From the NCBI RefSeq assembly GCF_021462225.1, contig NC_061798.1, positions 22,404,820 to 22,468,819 of the forward strand: a stretch of 64,000 nucleotides of DNA. Direction: 5' to 3'. Each line of letters opens with the position of its first letter. Position 1 is the stretch's first letter. The position numbers were made by a program, and so were the translations under genes. Below, piece after piece: positions 25,146 to 35,600 of the stretch. The notes beneath the pieces were generated by a model. It was not told the origin of the DNA. It searched no databases and was given only the letters and a program-made list of their open reading frames with translations. The stretch is from Girardinichthys multiradiatus (taxonomy: Eukaryota; Chordata; Actinopteri; Cyprinodontiformes; Goodeidae).

Positions 25146-26414
25146 CAGGGGTTGGACAATGAAACTGAAAAACCTGTCATTTTAGTGTGGGAGGCTTCAT
25201 GGCTAAATTGGACCAGCCTGGTAGCCAGTCTTCATTTATTGCACATTGCACCAGTAAGAGCAGAGTGTGAAGGTTCAATTAGCAGGGTAAGAGCACAGTT
25301 TTGCTCAAAATATTGAAATGCACACAACATTATTGGTGACATACCAGAGTTCAAAAGAGGACAAATTGTTGGTGCACGTCTTGCTGGCGCATCTGTGACC
25401 AAGACAGCAAGTCTTTGTGATGTATCAAGAGCCACGGTATCCAGGGTAATGTCAGCATACCACCAAGAAGGACGAACCACATCCAACAGGATTAACTGTG
25501 GACGCAAAAGGAAGCTGTCTGAAAGGGATGTTCGGGTGCTAACCCGGATTGTATCCAAAAAACATAAAACCACGGCTGCCCAAATCACGGCAGAATTAAA
25601 TGTGCACCTCAACTCTTCTGTTTCCACCAGAACTGTCCGTCGGGAGCTCCACAGGGTCAATATACATGGCCGGGCTGCTATAGCCTAACCTTTGGTCACT
25701 CATGCCAATGCCAAATGTCAGTTTTAATGGTGCAAGGAGCACAAATCTTGAGCTGTGGACAATGTGAAACATGTATTGTTCTCTGATGAGTCCACCTTTA
25801 CTGTTTTCCCCACATCCGGGAGAGTTACGGTGTGGAGAAGCCCCAAAGAAGCGTACCTCCCAGACTGTTGCATGCCCAGAGTGAAGCATGGGGGTGGATC
25901 AGTGATGGTTTGGGCTGCCATATCATGGCATTCCCTTGGCCCAATACTTGTGCTAGATGGGCGCGTCACTGCCAAGGACTACCGAACCATTCTCGAGGAC
26001 CATGTGCATCCAATGGTTCAAACATTGTATCCTGAAGGCGGTGCCGTGTATCAGGATGACAATGCACCAATACACACAGCAAGACTGGTGAAAGATTGGT
26101 TTGATGAACATGAAAGTGAAGTTGAACATCTCCCATGGCCTGCACAGTCACCAGATCTAAATATTATTGAGCCACTTTGGGTGTTTTGGAGGAGCGAGTC
26201 AGGAAACGTTTTCCTCCACCAGTATCACGTAATGACCTGGTCACTATCCTGCAAGAAGAATGGCTTAAAATCCCTCTGACCACTGTGCAGGACTTGTATA
26301 TGTCATTCCCAAGACGAATTGACGCTGTATTGGCCGCAAAAGGAGGCCCTACACCATACTAATAAATTATTGTGGTCTAAAACCAGGTGTTTCAGTTTCA
26401 TTGTCCAACCCCTG
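25146..26414 (+). mobile_element. Complete-ended Tc1-like element, DD36E (Incomer-like)
   Basis: The 1269-bp element is bounded by TA dinucleotides (25144-25145 and 26415-26416), the Tc1/mariner target duplication. Its ends are perfect inverted repeats for at least 25 bp starting CAGGGGTTGGACAATGAAAC. Inside is one transposase gene, now broken. The spacing between the second catalytic Asp and the Glu is 36 residues, the signature reported for the DD36E Incomer family. The preserved ends mean it could in principle still be mobilised by a related active transposase. Confidence 0.85.
25332..26362 (+). pseudogene. Tc1-like transposase pseudogene (DD36E)
   Basis: The N-terminal frame reads FKRGQIVGARLAGASVTKTA, a helix-turn-helix, then CGRKRKLSERDVRVLTRIV, a GRKR AT-hook-like linker and second helix-turn-helix. 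The catalytic core keeps SDES (first Asp), RVKHGGGSVMVWAAISWHSLG, YQDDNAPIHTARL (second Asp) and SPDLNIIEPLW (Glu). Breaks: the expected start Met is ATT at 25332-25334. In-frame stops are TAA 25686-25688, TAA 25725-25727 and TGA 25749-25751. A frameshift near 26175-26195 moves the C-terminal part (VLEERVRKRF to AAKGGPTPY) into another frame. All three catalytic acidic residues remain, so loss of function came from reading-frame damage. Confidence 0.85.
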
Positions 26415-26416
26415 TA

Positions 26417-28690
26417 TATAATCACAGTTTTCTCACAGACAAATATCACTTTTTTTCTGCAATTCCTTGACTTTTTGCTATTTTTACATTTTATTAAAAT
26501 ATGTTATATAAGTCACTTAGTTATTTTAATACAAATTATTAATAATTATGATGGATATGTTTCTGCACTTAATATTGTGTTTCTTTTCATCATATGTGTA
26601 TACTTGTCAGTAATACTTAAAACTGCGATTCCTGTACAAGCCACTAGAGGCCACTTCTCAGAAAACTCAGAATGTATTGAAGTGCCTCAGCAGAAATTAA
26701 GGCATGTTTTCCTCAGGATACTGTACAATGCATATATATTTGCACAGACATTAAAGAGCTGATGTTTCCAGAGTACTTAAGTGGATGTATCATGCTTAAT
26801 TGGGTGAGTTTGGGTTAGGATTAAAATAACATAATTTCAATTTACATATTTTGCTATGACATAATTTAGTAAGTGTTTTATATCACACACATGTAGGAAT
26901 GCAGATTTTACCCCTCAGAAGAACACAACAGCAACAGAGATATTTAGCAACTGTGTAATTTGTTTTAATTTAACAGAATCAACTCAGGACATCAGGCGTG
27001 AGAAAGCTATCGTTCCCTTGTTTGTTTCCTGCCTCTATCTCCTTCTCCCGCTTTCCTTTTGTGTTTTGCCCTTGAAAGAGAAAAGGACAGGCTCAGCCAC
27101 CCTGGGAACAGAGAACTACTACAGGATCCTAGCAGTGCTACATCAAAGGCCGCCCCATTTGCACAGCAGCTTACGTACACCCACACATACACAAACATAG
27201 GCTTACATATTTTTTTTTTGGGGGGGGGGGGGAGTTGCTTTCTCTCAAGTTTGTTACAAGTAGCAGAGTTTTTACACTTTTTGACAGCATGTGAAGTACA
27301 AGAAAAGGTTCAGCTCCAAAACAGCTCCACTTAGGCAAAAAGTTGGGAAGTTAAAACTCACTTTTCTCTTATTTCTGGACTACATGAGCAAATTGAGTCC
27401 ATGCACATGAAAACGTCTTATCTGCAGATGCAATCAAAAGAGAAAGAAGTTGGTGTGCAGTAAACAGCTTTCATACATCGTTCTCCTCGACTGCTGGTTT
27501 AAGTTAGTGGAACAAAACTGCATGAATCATAAGTAGATGGATTAGTGGACATCTCCTCCCACCTCCTCTGATCTTTTACTGCAGTCTTATGAGAAGGAAG
27601 CTGCTTTCCACAGTCATCCAGTACACCTAATCTGAAGTGGCAACATTAGAACCTTCAGCCAGTGCCAAGACAAACGCAGCCAGTGCGCATGCTCAGTGGT
27701 TCCTGATGTACCATGTCAGAGGAAGAAGAAGAGGGGCCTGCAGGACAGTAAAGGTGAGTGAGAGAGGAATGGGGAGATTAACATGAGAAAGGTGGAGCAG
27801 TGCACGATGTGTAGGAAGAACAGATGATGGATACAAGATGTGTGAAGATCCTCATGCAGGATGAAAGAGTTTGAAGAGTCATATTGAGTTATTGGGGCAA
27901 AACTTTGAGCAACATGATAACAGTGGGGGAAGATGATGCAGAGGTCACCGTGACATTGTTAATAAGAGCTGTAACGTGAAGTTTCACCTCATAAGTGGAG
28001 GCAGAAATGGACTCTAAGAAACCTGGAAAGGTGTAAAAGAATAAAATTTAAAGTCCAATTAAGGCTGAGGCAATGTCACTGACTTTGCTGCAGAGTTTAG
28101 CTCACATTAGAGCATCTGTTGCTGGTTGGATCCAACTCTTCTCACTGCATGTTGGAACCATTACATGATGTCATGGTGGTGCAATTTCCCACAAACGCCT
28201 CCATGTGAGAGAGGAAGTGATGTCACAGGCCCAGGCTGAGTCCTGCAGATGGCATTTTGAAAGTCCAGGAAAGACGCTATCTAGGCTTTGAGTATGCATC
28301 TGTGTGGGAGGTAGGATTAATGATATGTATCCACAGACAAACTGTTAAGCTGCTCTATGTCTAACATGTCTTCAAATTTACTGACCAATGGTACTTTTAA
28401 AGCTCCTCTGATAATTATTATATAAACAAGGGATTAGATTACTGTGTGTGAAAGTCCAAAAAGAGTTTATACATCTGGAAATGGCTTCAAACTGAAAAAA
28501 ATAAGTTTTCCCTTGCTGATTTAGATCATTTGTACAGATCAGACAAGGACATTGAGTGCTTGCTGATTTATATCTTGAGTTCTGAATACGAATACTGAGA
28601 CAATAACAATAGAAACAAGAAAAGGAGACAGTAAAAGAGGTCCAAAACTATTTCAGATGGGTAAACATGACCAAATATGTTCTTAAAACG
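26417..28690. other. No recognised feature; T/G homopolymers
   Basis: 27210-27232 is a run of T followed by 13 G. 27540-28330 has ordinary composition and some GTGAGT donor-like sites, but no coherent coding exon. Confidence 0.4.
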
Positions 28691-28769
28691 GGTGGGCAGG
28701 GACTTTAGTCACTTTAATGAAACACTTGTTTTCTGTTTCATTAAAAAGTGACTAAAGTTGCTGCCCACC
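28691..28769. repeat. Inverted repeat with 9-nt loop
   Basis: The left arm (28691-28724) starts GGTGGGCAGGGACTTTAGTC. The right arm (28734-28769) ends GACTAAAGTTGCTGCCCACC. They pair along about 34 nt with one two-base mismatch and a two-base insertion, around a CTTGTTTTC loop. The hairpin lies some 50-130 bp before the start of a LINE. It could be a tiny MITE or a local foldback. A microRNA-like precursor is possible but unsupported. Confidence 0.8.
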
Positions 28770-28814
28770 AGTTCTTTTGATCATGTTCCTCATGAGGAAT
28801 GGCCTTTTTAATTA

Positions 28815-30386
28815 AACAGAAACCAAGTGAAGGTGGAGACCTTGGCGGCCTGATCCCCAGATGCTTAGGCTGGCTCTAGGGACGTGGAATGTCACCTCGC
28901 TGGGGGGGAAGGAGCCTGAGCTTGTGCAGGAGGTCAAGAGATATAGACTAGAAATAGTCGGGCTCGCCTCCACGCACGGTGTGTGCTCTGGAACCTATCT
29001 CCTCGAGAGGGGCTGGACTCTTCTACTCTGGAGTGGCCCACGGGGAGAGGCGGTGAGCTGGGGTGGGTTTGCTTGTTGCCCCCCAGCTCAGCTGTCTCGT
29101 GTTGGGGTTTACCCCAGTGGATGAGAGGGTCGCATCCCTGTGCCTTCGGGTTGGGGACAGGTCTCTGACTGTCATTTCGGCCTACGGGCCGAGTGGTAGT
29201 GCGGAGTACTCGGCCTTCTTGGCGTCCCTGTCGGGGGTGCTTGATAGTGCCCCTCCTGGGGACTCCATTATTCTGCTGGGGGACTTCAACGCCCACGATC
29301 CCGATCTGAATCCGAGTGGTGTTTTGTTATTGGACTTCTGTGCTAGTCACAGATTGTCCATAATGAACACCATGTTCAAACATAAGGGTGTCCATCAGTG
29401 CACTTGGCACCAGGACACCCTAGGCAGGTCAATGATCGACTTTGTTGTCGTATCATCAGACCTTTGGCCGCATGTTTTGAACACTCGGGTGAAGAGAGGG
29501 GCTGAGCTGTCCACTGATCACCACCTGGTGGTGAATTGGATCCGCTGGAGGAGGAGACAGCCGGACAGATTTGGCAGGCCCAAGCGCATAGTGAGGGTCT
29601 TCTGGAACGTCTGGCGGAGCCATGGGCCAGGGATGTATTCAACTCTCACTTCCGGGAGAGCTTGGACCAGATTCCAACGGATGCTGGAGACATTGAGCCC
29701 GAATGGACCATGTTCTCCGCATCTATTGTCGATGTTGCCGCCCGTAGCTGCGGCCGTAATGTCTGCAGTGCCTGTCGCAGCGGCAATCCCCGAACCCGGT
29801 GGTGGACACCAGCAGTAAGGACTGAAGAAGGAGTCCTATCAGCTGTGGTTGGCTTGTGGGACTCCTGAGGCGGCTGACGGGTACTGTGAGGCCAAGCGTG
29901 CCGCGGCCCGGGCGGTGACAGAGGCAAAAACTCAGGCCTGGGAGGAGTTTGGTGAGGCCATGGAGATTGACTACCGGTTGGCCTCGAAGCGATTCTGGCA
30001 AACCGTTCGCCGCCTCAGGAGGGGGAAGCAGTGCTTCGCCAACACTGTTTACAGTGGGGGTGGGGAGCTGCTGACCTCGACTGGGGACATTATCGGGCGG
30101 TGGAAGGAGTACTTCGAGGATCTCCTCAATCCTGCCATCACGAATTCCCTGGTGGAAACAGAGGCTGGGGACTCGGGGTTGGACTCTTTCATCACCCAGG
30201 CTGAAGTCACCGAGGTGGTTAAAAAGCTCCGCGGTGGCAGGGCTTCGGGGGTGGATGAGAGCCGCCCTGAGTACCTCAAGTCTCTGGATGTTGTGGGGCT
30301 GTCATGGTTGACACGCCTCTTCAACATTGCGTGGCGGTCAGGGACAGTGCCTCTGGACTGGCAGACTGGGGTGGCGGTCCCCCTTC
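28815..30386 (+). mobile_element. RTE/Rex3-like LINE, 3'-truncated
   Basis: The 5' portion is present, with GGCCTGATCCCCAG then the endonuclease ORF start. The element stops inside the reverse-transcriptase domain at about 30386, where a perfect fold-back begins. Most LINE copies lose the 5' side and keep the 3' end, so this polarity is unusual and points to later breakage. GC content is much higher than the surroundings. Clade assignment (RTE, probably Rex3-like) is from motif memory. Confidence 0.75.
28861..30386 (+). pseudogene. LINE endonuclease/reverse-transcriptase pseudogene
   Basis: Three plus-strand frame segments join into one degraded polyprotein. 28861-29060 carries GTWNVTSLGGKEPELVQEV, the start of an AP-like endonuclease. 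29063-29630 carries [25 protein letters not shown] and [12 protein letters not shown] with STDHHLVV, the later catalytic blocks. A different frame covers 29600-29830 ([24 protein letters not shown]). 29849-30386 returns with ASKRFWQTVRRLRRGKQ, GRWKEYFEDLLN, EVTEVVKKLRGGRASGVDE and YLKSL, the N-terminal part of the RT. Between GDFNAH and PDLNPSG about 20 codons seem missing relative to intact relatives (from memory). The polymerase catalytic motifs are not present, so the copy is dead. Confidence 0.8.
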
Positions 30387-30420
30387 ATAAGAAGGGGGAC
30401 CGCCACCCCAGTCTGCCAGT
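30357..30420. repeat. Perfect 30-bp inverted duplication at LINE break
   Basis: The left arm 30357-30386 begins ACTGGCAGACTGGGGTGGCG. The right arm 30391-30420 is its exact reverse complement, and the loop is ATAA. The LINE protein frame runs through the left arm normally (DWQTGVAVPL) and then reads back on its own complement, so the left arm is the original and the right arm is an inverted copy. Confidence 0.95.
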
Positions 30421-30448
30421 CTATTCTATGTCTAAGATAACAAATGTA

Positions 30449-32057
30449 CAGGTCCTTCTCAAAATATTAGCATATTGTGATAAAGTTCATTATTTTCCAT
30501 AATGTCATGATGAAAATTTAACATTCATATATTTTAGATTCATTGCACACTAACTGAAATATTTCAGGTCTTTTATTGTCTTAATACGGATGATTTTGGC
30601 ATACAGCTCATGAAAACCCAAAATTCCTATCTCACAAAATTAGCATATTTCATCCGACCAATAAAAGAAAAGTGTTTTTAATACAAAAAAACGTCAACCT
30701 TCAAATAATCATGTACAATTATGTACTCAATACTTGGTCGGGAATCCTTTTGCAGAAATGACTGCTTCAATGCGGCGTGGCATGGAGGCAATCAGCCTGT
30801 GGCACTGCTGAGGTCTTATGGAGGCCCAGGATGCTTCGATAGCGGCCTTTAGCTCATCCAGAGTGTTGGGTCTTGAGTCTCTCAACGTTCTCTTCACAAT
30901 ATCCCACAGATTCTCTATGGGGTTCAGGTCAGGAGAGTTGGCAGGCCAATTGAGCACAGTGATACCATGGTCAGTAAACCATTTACCAGTGGTTTTGGCA
31001 CTGTGAGCAGGTGCCAGGTCGTGCTGAAAAATGAAATCTTCATCTCCATAAAGCTTGTCAGCAGATGGAAGCATGAAGTGCTCCAAAATCTCCTGATAGC
31101 TAGCTGCATTGACCCTGCCCTTGATAAAACACAGTGGACCAACACCAGCAGCTGACACGGCACCCCAGACCATCACTGACTGTGGGTACTTGACACTGGA
31201 CTTCTGGCATTTTGGCATTTCCTTCTCCCCAGTCTTCCTCCAGACTCTGGCACCTTGATTTCCGAATGACATGCAGAATTTGCTTTCATCCGAAAAAAGT
31301 ACTTTGGACCCCTGAGCAACAGTCCAGTGCTGCTTCTCTGTAGCCCAGGTCAGGCGCTTCTGCCGCTGTTTCTGGTTCAAAAGTGGCTTGACCTGGGGAA
31401 TGCGCACCTGTACCCCATTTCCTGCACACGCCTGTGCACGGTGGCTCTGGATGTTTCTACTCCAGACTCAGTCCACTGCTTCCACAGGTCCCCCAAGGTC
31501 TGGAATCGGCCCTTCTCCACAATCTTCCTCAGGGTCCGGTCACCTCTTCTCGTTGTGCAGCGTTTTCTGCCACACTTTTTCCTTCCCACAGACTTCCCAC
31601 TGAGGTGGCTTGATACAGCACTCTGGGAACAGCCTATTCATTCAGAAATTTCTTTCTGTGTCTTACCCTCTTGCTTGAGGGTGTCAATAGTGGCCTTCTG
31701 GACAGCAGTCAGGTCGGCAGTCTTACCCATGATTGGGTTTTGAGTGATGAACCAGGCTGGGAGTTTTAAAGGCCTCAGGAATCTTTTGCAGGTCTTTAGA
31801 GTTAACTCGTTGATTCAGATGATTAGGTTCATAGCTCGTTTAGAGACCCTTTTAATGATATGCTAATTTTGTGAGATAGGAATTTTGGGTTTTCATGAGC
31901 TGTATGCCAAAGTCATCCGTATTAAGACAATAAAAGACCTGAAATATTTCAGTTAGTGTGCAATGAATCTAAAATATATGAATGTTAAATTTTCATCATG
32001 ACATTATGGAAAATAATGAACTTTATCACAATATGCTAATATTTTGAGAAGGACCTG
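30449..32057 (-). mobile_element. Young Tc1-like transposon with 200-bp IR/DR ends
   Basis: A 1609-bp element flanked by TA (30447-30448 and 32058-32059). The terminal inverted repeats cover 30449-30648 and 31858-32057. I see a single difference between them (near 30594 and 31912). Each arm contains an outer and an inner copy of a motif ending ATTAGCATATT (30458-30476 and 30631-30649 on the left), the IR/DR layout known from Sleeping Beauty-type elements, where these are transposase-binding sites. Near-identity of the arms indicates a recent insertion. The transposase gene lies on the minus strand and has two lesions. Confidence 0.93.
30727..31730 (-). pseudogene. Tc1-like DD34E transposase, nonsense plus frameshift
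   Basis: The start ATG is at 31730-31728, giving GKTADLTAVQKATIDTLKQ, a helix-turn-helix. TGA at 31640-31638 (codon 31) interrupts it. The frame continues with GRKKCGRKRCTTRRGDRTL, a basic linker with GRK motif, and GVETSRATVHRRVQEMGYR, the second helix-turn-helix. Near 31400 a one-base change shifts the frame. The remaining 226 codons carry LFSDESKF (first Asp), QSVMVWGAVSAAGVGPL, FQHDLAPAHSAKT (second Asp) and SPDLNPIENLW (Glu), with 34 residues between the last two. About 335 codons in all, a normal Tc1 length. The catalytic triad is intact, so only two lesions separate it from an open frame. Confidence 0.9.
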
Positions 32058-32065
32058 TACATTTG

Positions 32066-32600
32066 TACTCCTGATAATGAGGAGGTCGTTGGGGACTGGG
32101 GTCGGGGCGGAGGGTCGGGATCCGGGCTGGGCAGTGCCGGCACTCTTCTGGGCTGGTGCTGAGGCAGGCTGCCCGTCTCTGGTGTGTGCTGGCTCACTCT
32201 CGGTGGCTGCTTGCCGGGGCCTGGACCCCTGGGCTCTGTCGGTCCTCTGCTTGAGGTAATATGTCCCGGGGTCTCGGGTCTCTGGATCCATAGCTGGATC
32301 ATCTCTGGTGTAGACGGCTGACGGCGAAGACCTGTGGGCTCATCGCTGCAGCTCCCTGGGGCTTCTGCACTGTGGCTGCTGGGTGGTTCCCCTGGGACTC
32401 TCCCCTGCTCTTCTCTGTGGGGGTTGCGGTAGTCCCGACGATGGTTCTCCTGGGGTCCCTGTGCTCTGGGGGGCCTTTGGATGTCTATGGCTCGGTTATC
32501 CTCCGTATCTGTCCCAGGTCCAGGGGGGCATGTCTGTGGCTCCTCACACTCGCTATTTCTTATTTGTATGGAGAAACCACACTCACACTCAGACCCACAG
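32066..32600. other. GC-rich unclassified block, repeat-like
   Basis: Strikingly G+C-rich relative to its surroundings, with many CTGGGG/CTGTGG motifs and no stable reading frame. It abuts the Tc1 insertion and, before that insertion, directly followed the LINE fold-back. It may be part of the same ancestral repeat, but I did not recognise it. Confidence 0.4.
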
Positions 32601-32752
32601 GTGATTAGATTTTGGTGTTAACAGATACACACATTTTCTATATTGGGCCAGAATTACCACTAATTACATCTTGCATTCATATCGTGCACATTTCGTTAAA
32701 AAAGCTGTTATTATGTAGGTTTCTGTAGGTGTAGAAGCAAGCACGGTGATAT

Positions 32753-32760
32753 TGTCACGA

Positions 32761-32796
<36 letters not shown>

Positions 32797-33468
32797 TCTC
32801 TGCTTCTCTTGAGGAGATCTGCTGGTGGGCGTGGCGCACAGCTGAAAGCTGCACACCTGCAAACAATCTTCGGCTGTAGTGTTTAAAAGGAGTTGCTGGA
32901 CGAGCATTCTTCGCCCACGTTGGCGGTAAAGTCAAGCCTCCGAATCCCCAGTGCCAGTTTTGTAACTCTTTGTGAAACTTAGATACTCTTTTGATCTCTT
33001 CCCGCCTAAGCTTGCCTCCTCTGCTACTACCCTCCAGGTCTGGAAGCTGACTGAATCCCAGATTTCTCCTGCCAACTGCCTGATGACTGTGTTCATATCG
33101 GTAAAACTACCCACCAGCCAATTTGCCGATGCACTCTCCGATGCACCTACAGATTCGCAAAACCAGACTTCCCCCTGGATAAATCCCTCCAACAAGGCTC
33201 ACCACCAGGATCGCTACTCCACCTCAGAGGCGTTGTCCCACACATCTGCACCGTAAGCTACCACTTTTTCCTGATAAACACTTCTGATCAACCTTCCCTG
33301 AGAGCTTTACTAACTGCATCTCTCCTTCACAGAGGACCAGATCCCCTCTTCCCGTTCCCCAGAGATTTTTTTTTTCCCCCACCGTGTAAATAAATCTTTA
33401 AGAAAACTCTGAATTGTCTCCGAGTGCGGTTCTTCATGTTGCTCAGGAAAATCCAGTCTAATATGACA
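32753..33468 (+). mobile_element. Solo-LTR-like repeat with TG microsatellite
   Basis: It starts TGTCACGATGCG and ends AATATGACA, giving TGTCA/TGACA termini. Inside, in order, are a TG array, AGATCTGCTGGTGGGCG, CAGCTGAAAGCTGCACACCTGC, a promoter-like GTTTAAAAGG, a C/T-rich centre and AATAAA (33389-33394) before GTCTCCGAGTGCGG. This order fits an LTR (promoter in U3, polyadenylation signal near R). No clean target duplication is visible (GATAT against ATTAT). A related, more decayed copy is at 2740-3480. Confidence 0.5.
32764..32794. repeat. TG dinucleotide microsatellite
   Basis: Pure TG array just inside the left end of the LTR-like repeat. Confidence 0.95.
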
Positions 33469-35294
33469 ATTATCTTGTAATCTCTTCATCCTTCTTTCTC
33501 TCCTCCATTCTTTTCTCCTTCTCTCCATTTTTCCTTTTTGCCCCACCTCTCTCTCTTTCGTACTTCTTATTTTTTCCTTTTCGTTTCTGTCTCCGTGTCT
33601 GTAGCAATTGACATAATCCCAAAGCAGTTTCTAATAAAGTTTCTTTTATAAATATCAAGCAGAGCTTTAAAGAGTTGGCTGGAATGTTCCACTTGTGAAA
33701 GTAAATCTGTTGTGCTTTTTCTTGGCACTCAGACAACAATTCTTAGCACCACTCCTCCGGACAGGACACGTCGAAAAAAACAAAAAATAATAATAAATTC
33801 AGGGAGCACAATTTTAAAAAGTATAAAATGGAGGGTAATTTACAAAAACAATCCTGACTGTTGTAGAGCCATCTGAGGCCCCATGTCCACAAGAAGACGA
33901 GTTTGAGAGTGTCCGCGAACTTCTTGGTTGGATAGGGAGCTGTGAAACCGACTACATTTGAAACCTGCTCCCAGACTGGGAATGTTCGAAGCCACCCTCC
34001 ATGGTGGCTCCGTGTGAACAGCTCCAACCACTTAACTGGCTAGAAACTGGTGAGCTACCCTCCCCTCTTTCTCAACGCGCACAGCCAAAAACTAGCCAAG
34101 AACAACAGCAAGACACCCAGTTAATATTCTCTTGTATTTTCCTCATCTTGTAGTGTAGTATGACCCAACATAGAAATTCCACCTCGCCATCGGTTCCTAA
34201 ACCTTTTTGACTTCTGTTGATGTGTTACTGTGCCACTCACTGGTGTGACATAAGTATTACAACACCTAATACAACGCCTTCGGGTGGTTTGATCTCTGAG
34301 GTCAAACCTTTCTGTGTGGATACTGTCTTTGGCTCCGTGTTGACATGGCCTGATTTGCTGTGAACAGGGTGAAAGCCATCAAGCGCCATTAGCAAGATGA
34401 CGGCTCTAGGATCTCATGTTAATGGTCATCAGTTATATTGCAAACTATAACTTATGAAGTCAAAAAAATCCCATTTGAATAGTGTGATTACTTCTGAACC
34501 AAAGTTCTTGATTATTTTGCTGTTTCTTTGTAAACATAATACATTAGAAACATTCTCTTTAATCAGTCTGAAATTGTTCCCAAGAGTACAATGGAGTTGT
34601 TTTGTTTCTACTTTTTCCCACTTAGCTAATTTTGTTTTTTCTTTGCTGAGGTGTGATAGCCCTTATTCTGCTCTGGATTCAAATATCAAACAGAAAATAT
34701 GGTCATGATTTAATGCATGCTGTCTTCAAAATTCACGTTTTAGTTGGGTTTTTGGACTCTCTGAGCTCACCGTAAACTGGTGAGGTAAAAGACAAAAAGC
34801 GTAAAAATACATCCAGTTCACAAGACTAGACCATGCATGATATTGGGTTTATGAAATGCAATGTTTTGTCTGTAATCAGTTTTTTTCACTTTTCTAGTCT
34901 AATCATCTTAGATTTTGAACAACAGATAATCAAATGCAGCTCAAAAACTGGAAAATAGTCCTTTATGGCTGATAGGAAGCTTTGAGACAGATGCAATCTT
35001 TGGCAGATAACAGCCAGTTTCAGTGTTCTCAAAGTGCATACAAGTCATTAGAATATTGTCCTACTCTGCCACTCTCTTTTTTGAACAAAGATCACAAGCT
35101 GCTTTTCAAAAAATTATTTAAAAGTCTTGGGAACTTCTACAGGGCTTTTTAAAATTATTAAACATAGACACAACCTCAACAAATTCCTTTTCATGGCCAG
35201 GGTTAAAATAATAACTTGTGCTCAAGGTTGTCAGAATGGGTCATAATATAGTTATAAGGGGGCCATACTTTTTGCATGACTAGAGCTAATGGCC
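33469..35294. other. No recognised feature
   Basis: 33480-33600 is polypyrimidine-rich. The rest is unclassified AT-rich DNA. Confidence 0.4.
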
Positions 35295-35600
35295 AACAGT
35301 CCAGCTCAACTCCACGCTATACTGTCGTTTTCTATTACAATTGGGTACCATCTCAATGTGGGTGTGATTGTCATAGCAAGGAGGCCCCAGAGTCTGAAAA
35401 GTAACATGTGATTTGTATGCAACACATGCACAGCGCAACAAAGGAGGACATAGAAGCAATGTTAAACCTGCTGCTCAATCTTGGGCTTTTATCAGATTTT
35501 AAGTAAAAGAAGACAACCAGAAAAGTCTGTGGGCAGCAAGACGAAACACTGCGGATAAGGAGAGTGTGGGAACCCATAGAACGACAAACTCAACGTACAA
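35295..35600. repeat. Possible decayed hAT-type MITE
   Basis: GTCCAGCTCAACTCCACGCTATACTG, followed by CGTTTTCTATTACAATTGGGTACC, recalls the start of a common teleost hAT-derived repeat (CTCGACTCGACT...CGTTTTCCATT...GAGTACC). No complementary end was found. Confidence 0.3.

Noticed and set aside
26319..26762. 147-codon plus-strand frame after the DD36E element
   Set aside because: It starts inside the transposon terminus in the wrong frame and continues into AT-rich DNA with hydrophobic composition typical of chance frames.
32004..32302. Proline/serine-rich open frames of 88-95 codons
   Set aside because: They run through GC-rich repeat and into the Tc1 terminal repeat. Overlapping open frames on both strands reflect composition.
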